The notes beneath the pieces are model-generated. The model was given only the letters and a program-made list of their open reading frames with translations, ran no database searches and had not been told where the DNA came from. Made by a program: the position numbers and the translations under genes. This document shows positions 8,283 through 16,895 of a DNA stretch of 64,000 bases, piece by piece. The stretch lies in contig NZ_CP129016.1 in NCBI RefSeq assembly GCF_020524085.2, forward strand, positions 3,528,001 to 3,592,000, read 5' to 3'. Origin of the DNA: Halobacillus litoralis. GTDB taxonomy: Bacteria > Bacillota > Bacilli > Bacillales > Halobacillaceae. Position 1 is the first letter of the stretch, and each line of letters starts with the position of its first letter.

Positions 8283-9164
8283 ATGATGCTTAAGTTATGG
8301 ATGGCACGATTACTGCGACTTTTCCCCAATCAGGCAGAAAGAAACCTGATGGTCCCGTTTCGATATGTACATAAGAAAGTAGACATGGTCGTTGATACCA
8401 AGGTGAAACCGACGCCCATCAGCTTATACTATCCGGCTGCAGCTGATGGGAAAAGGTTCCCCGTATATATGAACATGCACGGAGGCGCGTTCATCATGAA
8501 TGAAAAGAGAATGGACGATCCGTACTGCCGTTTCCTTGCGAATGAAACAGGATGCGTCATCGTCAATGTCGACTATGCAAAGGCGCCTGAATATCCTTTT
8601 CCAAAACCTGTGGAGCAGTGCTACGAGATTTACCAATGGCTCAAGTACCATGCAAAAGAACTTCAACTTGATGCCGATCAAATGATGGTCGGCGGGCAAA
8701 GTTCAGGTGGGAATATGGCCGCTGCCCTTTGCCTTCTCTTAAAAGAGCGTTCCGAAAGACAGCCGCTCCTGCAAGTGCTGTCCTATCCGATGCTCGACTT
8801 CGTCACTCCACACAGTGATAAGCCGGAACCGGATAAATGGCGGGCAAAATATCCTGAGGCTGCTCATTTCCTCAACTATTGTTACGTCCCGGAAAAAAAT
8901 CAAGCGGAGCACCCGCTCGCTTCCCCAGTAAAAGCAGAAAAAGTGGAGGGCCTGGCTCAAGCGCTATTCATCATACCCGAATACGATGCTTTTACTATGG
9001 AAGGGAAAGCCTACGCGGAAAAATTGAAACAAGCGGAGGTTGATGTAGACGTCAACGTTTTTGAAGGGTGCTCCCACGCTTTCACCCATCAGGGACCGCG
9101 GGATCAAGCCGAAGAAGCCTGGCGTATCATTTCAAAAACAATGCGCCAGGTCACAGAATCGTAA
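8283..9164 (+). CDS. Alpha/beta hydrolase, hormone-sensitive lipase type
   Basis: The product has about 293 residues with the HSL-family oxyanion motif HGGAF near residue 64, the nucleophile elbow GGQSSGGN near residue 140, and a C-terminal Asp (IIPEYDAF) and His (GCSHAFTH). This is an esterase or lipase acting on short acyl esters. The start is one of two adjacent ATGs (8283 or 8286); AGAGGG at 8273-8278 fits 8286 slightly better. It is divergent from crtQ with a 98-base gap. Confidence 0.85.
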   Translation: MMLKLWMARLLRLFPNQAERNLMVPFRYVHKKVDMVVDTKVKPTPISLYYPAAADGKRFPVYMNMHGGAFIMNEKRMDDPYCRFLANETGCVIVNVDYAKAPEYPFPKPVEQCYEIYQWLKYHAKELQLDADQMMVGGQSSGGNMAAALCLLLKERSERQPLLQVLSYPMLDFVTPHSDKPEPDKWRAKYPEAAHFLNYCYVPEKNQAEHPLASPVKAEKVEGLAQALFIIPEYDAFTMEGKAYAEKLKQAEVDVDVNVFEGCSHAFTHQGPRDQAEEAWRIISKTMRQVTES

Positions 9165-9185
9165 CAAAACGTTACCGATTATCCT

Positions 9186-9214
9186 TTGCTCCCCCCTGCT
9201 TTTTGACTTATAAT
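9186..9214 (+). promoter_or_regulatory. Sigma-A type promoter of the second alpha/beta hydrolase
   Basis: TTGCTC at 9186-9191 and a perfect TATAAT at 9209-9214 are 17 bases apart. The ATG formed inside TATAATG is part of the -10 box, so the gene start must be further downstream. Confidence 0.65.
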
Positions 9215-9257
9215 GACGGTTAGTGTCGTATTGAGTTTTATTAAAGCAGGTGATCCA

Positions 9258-10082
9258 TTGTTAGAATATAAAGTGTTAGGCTCCGACCCTTCCAAGGAGT
9301 ATGTCATCTTCCTCCATGGAATCGGTGGAAGCGTCAACATCTTTTTTCCACAAATGAAAGCTTTTCGAAAATCTTTCAATATCATAGTCGTCAATCTGCC
9401 CGGTCACAAAAATTCACCAAACGTGTCCAGTTACAAAGAGGAATTTTCCTTCGAAACCGTGACCGATGAAGTACTCGGAGTCCTTGATGATGTGGGTGTG
9501 GAAAAGGCCCATTTTGTAGGAATTTCTTTAGGTTCCGTCGTCATTCAACATGTCCTATCCACCGCCCCACACCGTGTCCAAACAGCTGTCTTAGGAGGAG
9601 CCATCACACGGATCAATCTTTTGGCAAAGTTTCTTCTTATGCTGGGTACGATGCTTAAAAATGTTACCCCGCACTTGTATCTGTATTCATTGTGCGCACG
9701 CATTTTAATGCCGAGGAAGAATCATAAAGAGTCCAGAGATGCCTTTATCCATGAGGCCTCCCAAATGAAGAGGGAAGATTTTTTAGGCTGGTATAACATC
9801 GTCTATTCCGTTCCGGATACGTTTACACACGTTCATGCGAACGCTGCTTCCGTACCCAAGTTATATATCACAGGCGAAGGCGACCACATGTTCAGAGATG
9901 ATGTGATGAAAGATACACGGCACATGCCGAACACCTCTTTCCTCCTTTTATCTGAAAGCGGGCATGTCGTGAACTTGGATAAAACCGAGTCGTTCAACAA
10001 ACTGGCCATATCCTTTATACAGTCCGAAGGTCAGATGGATTTGACGAACGTCACAGAAGAAGTCATCAACTCCAACCATTAA
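9258..10082 (+). CDS. Alpha/beta hydrolase (TTG start)
   Basis: From a TTG at 9258, preceded by AGGTGAT, the product has 274 residues. It shows IFLHGIGGSVN near residue 17 (oxyanion hole), GISLGSVV near residue 90 (Ser nucleophile), TGEGDHMF (Asp) and SESGHVVN (His), the triad of the MhpC/BioH-like superfamily. The in-frame ATG at 9213 lies inside the -10 element and has no ribosome site. The substrate is unknown. Confidence 0.8.
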   Translation: MLEYKVLGSDPSKEYVIFLHGIGGSVNIFFPQMKAFRKSFNIIVVNLPGHKNSPNVSSYKEEFSFETVTDEVLGVLDDVGVEKAHFVGISLGSVVIQHVLSTAPHRVQTAVLGGAITRINLLAKFLLMLGTMLKNVTPHLYLYSLCARILMPRKNHKESRDAFIHEASQMKREDFLGWYNIVYSVPDTFTHVHANAASVPKLYITGEGDHMFRDDVMKDTRHMPNTSFLLLSESGHVVNLDKTESFNKLAISFIQSEGQMDLTNVTEEVINSNH

Positions 10083-10083
10083 A

Positions 10084-10120
10084 AAAGCGCCGGCAGCATG
10101 CCAAGCGCTTTCTTTTTTTA
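10084..10120. terminator. Bidirectional terminator between convergent genes
   Basis: AAAGCGC pairs with GCGCTTT around an inner GGC-AGCAT-GCC hairpin, with A-run on the left and TTTTTTT on the right. It serves the hydrolase and the small gene that ends at 10118. Confidence 0.8.
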
Positions 10121-10333
10121 TTTAGACTCCCAACTCTTAATCAACCGGATTGCCCAATACAAAACAATCCAGGGTAGGATGAATTTGGTCACCCATTCCA
10201 CAATCGTCATCAAGGTAAGCATAATAAAATTAGGGTTCACTCCAAAATGCGGGAGCGTAAAATATAGAACCACGATAAATGCCAAACCAATGATTATATC
10301 TTTCCACTCCATTCTCCTGCCCCCTATTTGCAT
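10118..10333 (-). CDS. Small membrane protein of unknown function
   Basis: The product has 71 residues and two hydrophobic helices (IIIGLAFIVVLYFTL and FILPWIVLYWAIRLI). The ATG at 10333 has AGAGGTG 7 bases upstream. No family or partner is recognised. Confidence 0.6.
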   Translation of the reverse strand: MQIGGRRMEWKDIIIGLAFIVVLYFTLPHFGVNPNFIMLTLMTIVEWVTKFILPWIVLYWAIRLIKSWESK

Positions 10334-10435
10334 CCACTCACACCTCTTTACTAGTTCAATATTCTTCCAATATCTTTGCGGCGTGTACTTTTCTGCTTCT
10401 TCACTTCCATAGCCTTTTTGTTTGTGAGAAATAAT

Positions 10436-10477
10436 AAGCCCAGATTACTCCATATGTATTGAGTAATTGGGCTTTTG
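10436..10477. terminator. Orphan hairpin with flanking A and T runs
   Basis: AAGCCCAGATTACTC pairs with GAGTAATTGGGCTT and is followed by TTTTG. No gene ends beside it: the small gene to the left starts at 10333 on the other strand and arr begins at 10652. It may end a short untranslated transcript or a lost gene. Confidence 0.55.
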
Positions 10478-10651
10478 TTATTGATTTATATAGAACCTAA
10501 TCCATACATAAAAAAAGAGGAGACTGTTCTTCCACGCCCCTCTTTCTACTTTCATTATACTACCAATAAAAGACAATTTACAGACTACTTTTTCTGTCGT
10601 TCCTCTCCTATACTTATATATACAAATCTGAATCATAAGAGGTGTAGCCGT

Positions 10652-11068
10652 ATGAATGGTAAAAAAGATGTCATCGATCCTGGTCCTTTCTTCCATGGCA
10701 CAAAAGCGGAACTAAAAATCGGAGACCTTTTACAGCCCCAGCACTTGTCCAATTATCAGGACAAAAAGTCCAACTACATCTATTTCACCGCGACCTTAAA
10801 TGCTGCTAAATGGGGAGCTGAACTAGCAAAATCGAATTCTAAAGAAAGGATTTATATTGTAGAACCTTTAGGGGAGTTTGAAAATGACCCGAACGTTACC
10901 GATAAAAAATTCCCCGGTAACCCTACACGTTCTTATCGATCCAAATCTCCTTTGCAAATAGTAGCTGAATTAAAAGCATGGGAAAGACATTCCGAAGAAG
11001 AAATAAAACAAATGCTTGCCTCATTAAGAAAGTTACGTGAACAAGGAAAATTTGTAATTTACGATTAA
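10652..11068 (+). CDS. arr: NAD+-rifampin ADP-ribosyltransferase
   Basis: The 138-residue protein matches the Arr family along its length: PFFHGTKAELKIGDLL at residue 11, NYIYFTATLNAAKWGAELA near 44, RIYIVEPLGEFENDPN near 70 and KKFPGNPTRSYRS near 90. Arr transfers ADP-ribose from NAD+ to the C23 hydroxyl of rifampin, inactivating the drug. The ATG at 10652 follows AAGAGGTG. There is no mobile element nearby, so this looks like a resident chromosomal copy, as in other environmental Firmicutes. Confidence 0.9.
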   Translation: MNGKKDVIDPGPFFHGTKAELKIGDLLQPQHLSNYQDKKSNYIYFTATLNAAKWGAELAKSNSKERIYIVEPLGEFENDPNVTDKKFPGNPTRSYRSKSPLQIVAELKAWERHSEEEIKQMLASLRKLREQGKFVIYD

Positions 11069-11149
11069 ACCTCATCTATAATTTTGAAAAAGAATAGGAC
11101 TGGCCAAGGCCACCTCTATTCCTTTTTAACGAACATTGTCACCCGATCC

Positions 11150-12421
11150 CTAAGAGGTGCTTTTAAGTTCCTGCTCTTCTTTGAAGTACCCTGATCGGCT
11201 CGGCATAAGAACCAGCTTGATCTGCCAAAAGCTCACCAGCAGCATCAGAATCGAGGCACCTATGATACAGTATCGAACTGGAATGATATCCCCTGTAAAG
11301 CCAATCAGGAATATAAAAATAATCTGAAGTACACTCTGAAAAATTCCATAGATACTCGAAATCCTCCCCATCATTTTTACCGGCACGTTATTTTGATAAA
11401 AAGTCATAAACCCAGTACCTGAAAAGGAGTTAAAAACCCCCAATACCATGAACCCCATGGCCACGGTCCAGAATGAAGCGGAAAAAGCATAAATTAAATA
11501 GCCCACCGATACCATTAAGTACCCACTGACCATCAGAGCTTTTATCGATAACTTTTTAGAAAGGAGAGAAACAGTGACTGCTCCTAAAATAGAACCAACT
11601 CCAGTCAGGCTGATGAGTAAGCCGTACTCTGTTTCCGATAAGTTCAGTACCTCTTGAGTAAAGACAACCTCTTGAGCATCCATTCCAAGGGCAAGTATCA
11701 TAAAAAATTGAGCTATGAAGTACACCTTTACAATATACAGGTGGCGCTGACTGTATCGAAACACCTCTTTCCAATCGCTTTTCATCATGTTCAAACTAAA
11801 TTTATTTACGGTTTGGTCGGCATCCGTATTCACGTTTGGTAATAAATACACCAGGACCGCTGATACCACAAAAGAAATAGCATTCATCCATATCAATATA
11901 TGAACGGAAGTAATCAACAGCAGTACTCCAGAAATCGCAGGTCCAATTAAAAACGCACTGGAAGTGATCAAACTTCTAAAAGAGTTAAATTGTTTTCGAT
12001 TTTTTTCGGGAACCACATGGGTGATGTAGGTAATCGCTGCTGGTTCAAAAAACGCTTTAGAAATGGATAGGAAGAATAGACATGTATAGATCGGCCAAAT
12101 AGAGTCGAAAAAAGGGATGATCGCTACTAAAGCTGCACGAATAATATCTGTTCCAATCATGATTCTCCGTATGTTCAAACGGTCGATCATACTCCCGGAC
12201 CAAAGTTTTGTCACTAACGAAGCGATCGGTCCTATCATCCATAAGCCAGCTACTGCAGCAGCCGAACCGGTTAAATTTAATACTAAAATATTGATGGCAA
12301 CGAGATAAATAAAGTCACCCAGCGTAGATATGCCGAGTCCAAATAACAATAAGAAAGATGTTTTCTTTTGGGAAAAGCTATGTTTAATAGGAACACCCCG
12401 CTCAGAATCTCTAATAAACAC
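11150..12421 (-). CDS. MFS transporter (MFS_3, macrolide-efflux-like)
   Basis: The 423-residue protein has about twelve hydrophobic segments and begins KKTSFLLLFGLGISTLGDFI, like exporters of the MefA/MFS_3 group. The first cytoplasmic loop has SGSMIDRLNIRRIMIGTD, the motif-A equivalent. It probably exports a small hydrophobic compound. The start is uncertain: the GTG at 12421 is only one base from AGAAGG, while an ATT at 12415 would have ideal spacing. It is monocistronic and sits next to arr on the opposite strand. Confidence 0.8.
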   Translation of the reverse strand: MFIRDSERGVPIKHSFSQKKTSFLLLFGLGISTLGDFIYLVAINILVLNLTGSAAAVAGLWMIGPIASLVTKLWSGSMIDRLNIRRIMIGTDIIRAALVAIIPFFDSIWPIYTCLFFLSISKAFFEPAAITYITHVVPEKNRKQFNSFRSLITSSAFLIGPAISGVLLLITSVHILIWMNAISFVVSAVLVYLLPNVNTDADQTVNKFSLNMMKSDWKEVFRYSQRHLYIVKVYFIAQFFMILALGMDAQEVVFTQEVLNLSETEYGLLISLTGVGSILGAVTVSLLSKKLSIKALMVSGYLMVSVGYLIYAFSASFWTVAMGFMVLGVFNSFSGTGFMTFYQNNVPVKMMGRISSIYGIFQSVLQIIFIFLIGFTGDIIPVRYCIIGASILMLLVSFWQIKLVLMPSRSGYFKEEQELKSTS

Positions 12422-12489
12422 ACCTTCTGTAAAAAAACGGCAACCACCTGTACTTTTTCTAATCTGTCACAAAACATTCATAACCAAAT

Positions 12490-12524
12490 AAAAGGCTGAG
12501 AGTTCACTCGACTCTCAGCCTTTT
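12490..12524 (-). terminator. Perfect-stem terminator
   Basis: AAAAGGCTGAGAGT pairs perfectly with ACTCTCAGCCTTTT across a 7-base loop. It is placed to end transcription of the decayed reverse-strand gene just beyond it. Confidence 0.75.
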
Positions 12525-12532
12525 AAACAGCT

Positions 12533-12690
12533 TATTCTGCTGTATATTCAAAGGTTGGTTTATAAACGCCACCCTGAACAGTTAGTGATACCCTCCCTTC
12601 AGTATGGAAAGTGATGGTTTAAACCGTATTGTTCTCATAGAAAGACTCATTGATAATTTCAGTGTTTCTCTTAAGGACAATAACTTAAAA
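12533..12690 (-). pseudogene. 3' remnant of a decayed gene with in-frame stops
   Basis: One reverse-strand frame reads VIVLKRNTEIINESFYENN, a TAA, then TITFHTEGRVSLTVQGG and VYKPTFEYTAE before its stop, followed by a perfect terminator. A second TAA lies upstream. Both stops could derive from AAA by one change. The text looks like a real beta-rich C-terminus that has decayed; no family is recognised. Confidence 0.4.
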
Positions 12691-12832
12691 CCAAAATTAT
12701 ATGTAAGTTCTCTTATGGAAGTAAGGTTTAATTAAAGACTGCCTTATTTTCTTGGAAACTACTCTACTTCTCCCTTTAAAACAACTCCAGATACCTACGA
12801 TCGTAACGCCAAAGTGGCCCCCTACACAAAGC

Positions 12833-12884
12833 ACATTACAAAAAGTAAAATATAATTGACATTTTGTAATGTATTGCATATTAT
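12833..12884 (+). promoter_or_regulatory. Promoter with a perfect 11-bp inverted repeat
   Basis: TTGACA (12856-12861) and TATTAT (12879-12884) are 17 bases apart. ACATTACAAAA at 12833-12843 and its exact complement TTTTGTAATGT at 12862-12872 flank the -35 box. The second arm fills the spacer, where a bound repressor would block RNA polymerase. The XRE regulator encoded just downstream is the obvious candidate. Confidence 0.65.
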
Positions 12885-12911
12885 AAATGTAGAAGGAGGA
12901 GATGAATCCTT

Positions 12912-13106
12912 TTGAAAAACAAAAAAATGAAGATCGCCCGTGCGGAAGCCGATGTTTCACAAGAAAAACTAGCAGAAATCGTCGGAGTCACCAGGCAGAC
13001 CATTAATCTAATTGAAGCTGGAAACTACAATCCGAGTCTGAAATTGTGTACGGCCATATGTAAAGCTTTAAATAAAACATTAGATGATTTATTCTGGGAG
13101 GAATGA
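12912..13106 (+). CDS. XRE-family transcriptional regulator, YozG-like
   Basis: The product has 64 residues, almost all a Cro/CI helix-turn-helix: ARAEADVSQEKLAEIVGVTR then QTINLIEAGNYNPSLKL. The ending TLDDLFWEE is typical of the single-domain regulators that precede small membrane proteins. Start is TTG at 12912, 10 bases after AGGAGGAG. It is followed after 3 bases by a membrane gene and probably represses its own promoter. Confidence 0.85.
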   Translation: MKNKKMKIARAEADVSQEKLAEIVGVTRQTINLIEAGNYNPSLKLCTAICKALNKTLDDLFWEE

Positions 13107-13109
13107 TCA

Positions 13110-13544
13110 ATGAGTGCTGAAAAGTTAGTTAAGGAAACTAAATGGACCATTGGTGTATCATTATTTGTCAGCTTGGCCCTTTTCGTCACTTGGGTTATCC
13201 TGCAAACAACGGCAGCTTCTTTTACTGACAACAAAGCCTTCCTAGCCTTGTCCCTTATTCCTTTCAGTGCTGCACTCGCTTCCTTCCTTAAACTTACGAA
13301 AATCAAAAAGAATCCTAAAATGATTGTATCTGAGACCGATGAGAGACTTGTAGCCGAGAAGAATGAAGCCGATGCGAAAACCTTGAAAGTACTTCAAGGT
13401 ATTTTGTTCTTATCCTATTTGGGATACACGTTTATAATCCCAGAGGACACATTTTCATCAATCGGTTGGTGGATAACGCTGGGTGTCCTTCTCTTCTCTT
13501 TATTCGCTCCATTCATTTTCCGTCATATGATGAAAGAAGCCTGA
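13110..13544 (+). CDS. Membrane protein co-transcribed with the XRE regulator
   Basis: The product has 144 residues and four hydrophobic helices in two pairs (around residues 12-30, 41-58, 91-110 and 117-135) with a polar central loop, SETDERLVAEKNEADAKTLK. The layout resembles DUF2178/DUF6442-type proteins that follow YozG-like regulators. Its role is unknown. Only 3 bases separate it from the regulator. Confidence 0.7.
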   Translation: MSAEKLVKETKWTIGVSLFVSLALFVTWVILQTTAASFTDNKAFLALSLIPFSAALASFLKLTKIKKNPKMIVSETDERLVAEKNEADAKTLKVLQGILFLSYLGYTFIIPEDTFSSIGWWITLGVLLFSLFAPFIFRHMMKEA

Positions 13545-13610
13545 CAAAGCCCTTTGCAGTAAAAAAGATTCGTCTACCCTGTAAATCACCACACATTCTC
13601 TTGGACCTGA

Positions 13611-13648
13611 AAAAGGGAACCTCATGGAAAGAAGAGGTTCCCTTTTTT
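13611..13648 (+). terminator. Terminator of the XRE operon
   Basis: AAAGGGAACCTC pairs with GAGGTTCCCTTT, followed by TTTT, 67 bases after the operon's last stop. Confidence 0.85.
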
Positions 13649-13786
13649 ATTTTTACAGAGTTCTACGAAACAGACTTTCAAATCCATCCCTCTTTCGCTC
13701 AATACACCCCTTCTCTTATTTGGTGAGGGGGAGTCACTAGTCGTTCAGATCACCCCACCCCTTTTATAATGCCACCCTATCATTAC

Positions 13787-13814
13787 TGTAAATATAGGAT
13801 GTTATTTATTTACA
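13787..13814 (+). promoter_or_regulatory. Inverted repeat upstream of the nucleoside hydrolase
   Basis: TGTAAATA (13787-13794) and TATTTACA (13807-13814) are perfect complements 12 bases apart and lie 46-73 bases before the gene start. They may form an operator; the factor is unknown. The rest of 13650-13860 shows no gene. Confidence 0.4.
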
Positions 13815-13859
13815 ATGACATACATAAAATAGCTTATCTGTATTTATAGGAGGGCTTCT

Positions 13860-14810
13860 ATGCATAATGTTTTACTGTTCTGCGACCCAGGGATTGATGA
13901 CTCACTAGCCATCATGTATGCACTCCTAAATCCAAAAATCAATGTGGTCGGAATTGTTTCAGGCTATGGGAACGTGCCTCAACAACAGGCAACTCAGAAT
14001 GTATCCTACCTCTTAAAACTAGCAGGAAGAGAAGACATTCCTATTATCGGGGGAGCCAGAAGTCCGCTCAGTGGTGAAGTAGCTGTCTATTATCCCGAAA
14101 TCCATGGGGAAGAAGGTTTAGGACCCATACGTCCTCCAGAAACCCTTCAAAGTGAGGTAGTAAATTTCGATGAAATCTTTAAAATCATCGACTCCTACGC
14201 AGACAATCTAGTCATCCTGGATGTAGGAAGGTCCACATCTCTTGCGATTGCATTCTTATTAGGGGGAAGAGAGAATTTACGCAAAGTAAAAGCCATTTAT
14301 TCAATGGGAGGGGCCTTTTTAGTTCCAGGAAACGTAACCCCTGTGGCAGAAGCTAACTTTCATGGCGACGGGATCGCTGCCAACCTTGTTTTAAACAAAT
14401 TAAATAATATTTATATCACTCCATTGAACGTTACGAACCACGCGATCATCACACCCGAAACCATTCAAAGAATCACCTCTCAATCTTTCAATGCGTTCAC
14501 ACACCTGATCAAGCCGATTTTTGACTACTACACCGCAGCCTATAAAAAATTAGACCCAAGCCTTTCCGGGAGTCCTCTGCATGATGTATTTACTGTATTT
14601 GCCTTAGCGAACCCAGAACAAGTCCGGTATATCGAACGCCAGGCTTCTGTATCCATTAACTTTGATAATACTAAAGGTGAAAGTATAGCTGACTTCAGGC
14701 CGAATTCCAGCGAAGAGCCGACAGAAAATACGGATCATATTGCCATATCATTTAACTACGAAGCATTTGTAAAGGATTTTGTTACTGTGATGACTACACG
14801 ATATATATAA
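13860..14810 (+). CDS. Inosine-uridine preferring nucleoside hydrolase family protein
   Basis: The 316-residue product starts MHNVLLFCDPGIDDSLAIMY; the DPGIDD cluster is the calcium-binding active-site motif of the family. VEANFHGDG-like text is present as VAEANFHGDG near residue 163, where the usual EFN is EAN, and a C-terminal Asp occurs in HDVFTVFA (near 242). These enzymes hydrolyse ribonucleosides to base and ribose for salvage. The gene is monocistronic with a strong AGGAGGG ribosome site. Confidence 0.88.
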   Translation: MHNVLLFCDPGIDDSLAIMYALLNPKINVVGIVSGYGNVPQQQATQNVSYLLKLAGREDIPIIGGARSPLSGEVAVYYPEIHGEEGLGPIRPPETLQSEVVNFDEIFKIIDSYADNLVILDVGRSTSLAIAFLLGGRENLRKVKAIYSMGGAFLVPGNVTPVAEANFHGDGIAANLVLNKLNNIYITPLNVTNHAIITPETIQRITSQSFNAFTHLIKPIFDYYTAAYKKLDPSLSGSPLHDVFTVFALANPEQVRYIERQASVSINFDNTKGESIADFRPNSSEEPTENTDHIAISFNYEAFVKDFVTVMTTRYI

Positions 14811-14942
14811 AACCGGTTCCATTTGAGAATTATTCAACGCTCAAAAGTTCTTACACACTTACGATCTAACTATGACTGCTTATACATAGGGACGAGACCC
14901 CCAAGCATATCTTCATAAAAAGTGCAAAAAAGGAGCGGCGAG

Positions 14943-16354
14943 ATGATCATTCATGTTGTTGAAGTTGGCGACTCTCTATGGAAAATCGCCCAGCGGTACG
15001 GGGCCGAGATCAATCAAATCATCCTTCTGAACCAGTTGAACAATCCCGACGTGGTCGTAATCGGGCAGGCCCTTGTCATACCTGAGCCTAATAAAGAGTA
15101 CGTCATCCAACCTGGAGACAGTCTTTGGAACATTGCCAACCGCTACGGTGTCCGTGTTCAAGACCGGCCGAGAAGAATAATATTGTGAACCCAGCGCTCA
15201 TTTTTGTTGGTCAAATGCTCCTTCTTCCTTTTACGAACTATACGGTCCAGGCAGGCGACAGCCTTTGGAAAATCGCCAACCAATTCGGCGTATCGGTGTC
15301 TGAGATTGCAGAAGCAAACGGAATTCAAGACCCCTCCGTCATTTCTGTCGGTATGCCACTCGCCATCCCTTCGCCTTTACGACCTGTAAAGGAAATCAAC
15401 GCTTACATTACGAGAACGAATGCAGAAGGAGCAAGGGAAGTGAATACTCTCGGCAGTCATTTCACCTACCTCTCCCCTTTCACACGCACAATCCAATCTG
15501 ATGGGAACCTGACAGATCTGGATGACACAGCGATTTTACAGGCGGCGGCAGCTCAAAACATTTCTCCATTGCTGGTGGTCACCAATTTCGTCGGTGGCAG
15601 CTTCGATTCGGATCTTGCGGCTACCTTTTTACGAAACCCAAGCATTCAAGATACCTTCCTTGATCATCTATTGGAGCAGATGCGTTCCAAAGGATATTCT
15701 GGGGTAAACTTCGACTTCGAATATGTGTACCCTGAAGATAAAGAAAACTACAACGCGTTTCTAAGAAAAGTCGTCAGCCGCTTGCGTCCCGAAGGTTTCA
15801 GTGTCTCCACCGCCCTTGCACCTAAAGTACGCGCAGATCAGCAAGGTCTTCTTTATGAAGCCCATGATTATGAAGCCCATGGTGAGATTGTTGATTTCAT
15901 TGTGCTCATGACGTACGAATGGGGATGGTCAGGAGGAAGTCCATGGGCCATCGCACCAATTAACAAGGTACGTGAAGTGCTTGATTATGCCGTCACCGTC
16001 ATCCCTCGTGACAAGATTCTGATGGGAATGCCTCTGTATGGACGGGAATGGGAAATTCCATGGGTGCAGGGCACTTATGCTCAAACGGTCAACCCTCAGG
16101 AAGCGATTCAACTCGCTGCAAGATACGGGGTTCCCATCCAATACAATGAAGAATATCAATCGCCCTTTTTCCGATATACCGATGCAAATGGTCAGCAGCA
16201 TGAAGTTTGGTTCGAAGACGCAAGAAGTGTGCAGGCAAAGTATGATACGGTTGAAGAGTACGGCCTAAGAGGCGCGAGCTATTGGGTTCTAGGGAGCCCT
16301 TTTCCACAAAACTGGCCGATCCTTCAGCGCCATTTCAAAGTGAAAAAAATGTGA
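14943..16354 (+). pseudogene. LysM (x3) plus GH18 peptidoglycan hydrolase (SleL/YaaH type), frameshifted
   Basis: Starting at ATG 14943 (AAAGGAG 8 bases upstream) there are two LysM modules (GDSLWKIAQRYGAEINQI; GDSLWNIANRYG). The frame breaks near 15163-15170, where one base seems to be missing, and the next frame continues with NNIVNPALIFVGQMLLLPF, a third LysM (GDSLWKIANQFGVSVSEIAE) and a GH18 domain with the catalytic GVNFDFEYV (DxE). Repaired, the protein has about 470 residues, as usual for YaaH-like spore cortex N-acetylglucosaminidases. The role would be cortex fragment hydrolysis in germination. A terminator follows directly. Confidence 0.75.
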
Positions 16355-16385
16355 GGCCTCCGCTCCTTGGGAGGCTTTCTTTTAT
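16354..16385 (+). terminator. Terminator of the LysM/GH18 gene
   Basis: GCCTCC pairs with GGGAGGC and is followed by TTTCTTTTATT, overlapping the end of the convergent gene at 16382. Confidence 0.7.
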
Positions 16386-16852
16386 TCTAATATTTTTAAT
16401 TCGAATCCACCCGCTTCGACTTTTCTCTTTCTTCCCTCTACTTCTACAATATAGATGAACGGCACATCCGTGGGATGGATCTCTCCCACTTTTTGATTTC
16501 TTTCTTTGAAAAAGGAGCGGATTTCCCGTTCATCCTCCGGGTCTATTGTTGAGTCTTTTCTAACTTCCTTTTCATATGTAATGTCTTTCTCTAAATCTTC
16601 ATGCTTCGTGTTGTGGTCATAAATTCCCTGCAGTAAATGGATGACTTCTGCAAAACCTAAGAACAGCACCCCGGTAATGAGGCTGCTGATCAAAACAGTC
16701 ATCCCATGGACTCCTGCCCCGAACCTTTGGTTGAGAATAATAGCAAAGAATAAAATCACACCCAGGCCCATGATTCCAAACGCACAATAAGTCAAAAGCT
16801 TGGCGATACTATTGGATCTCTTCAATGGTCTTTCCCTCCTTTGCCCTTTCAT
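16382..16852 (-). CDS. Membrane protein of unknown function
   Basis: The product has 156 residues. After a basic start there are two hydrophobic helices (LLTYCAFGIMGLGVILFFAI and MTVLISSLITGVLFLGFAEV), then a charged cytoplasmic tail of about 80 residues with EDEREIRSFFKERNQ. The hairpin-plus-tail layout resembles small YtxH-free membrane proteins of Bacillaceae; no named family is recognised. Confidence 0.65.
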   Translation of the reverse strand: MKGQRRERPLKRSNSIAKLLTYCAFGIMGLGVILFFAIILNQRFGAGVHGMTVLISSLITGVLFLGFAEVIHLLQGIYDHNTKHEDLEKDITYEKEVRKDSTIDPEDEREIRSFFKERNQKVGEIHPTDVPFIYIVEVEGRKRKVEAGGFELKILE

Positions 16853-16895
16853 CTACTCCGCCCACTATTTCCTTCCCTGTTCCTCGACTATGGTT

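Noticed and set aside
9213..9257. ATG at 9213 as the start of the second alpha/beta hydrolase
   Set aside because: It lies in the TATAAT box, has no ribosome site, and the 15 extra residues are not part of the fold.
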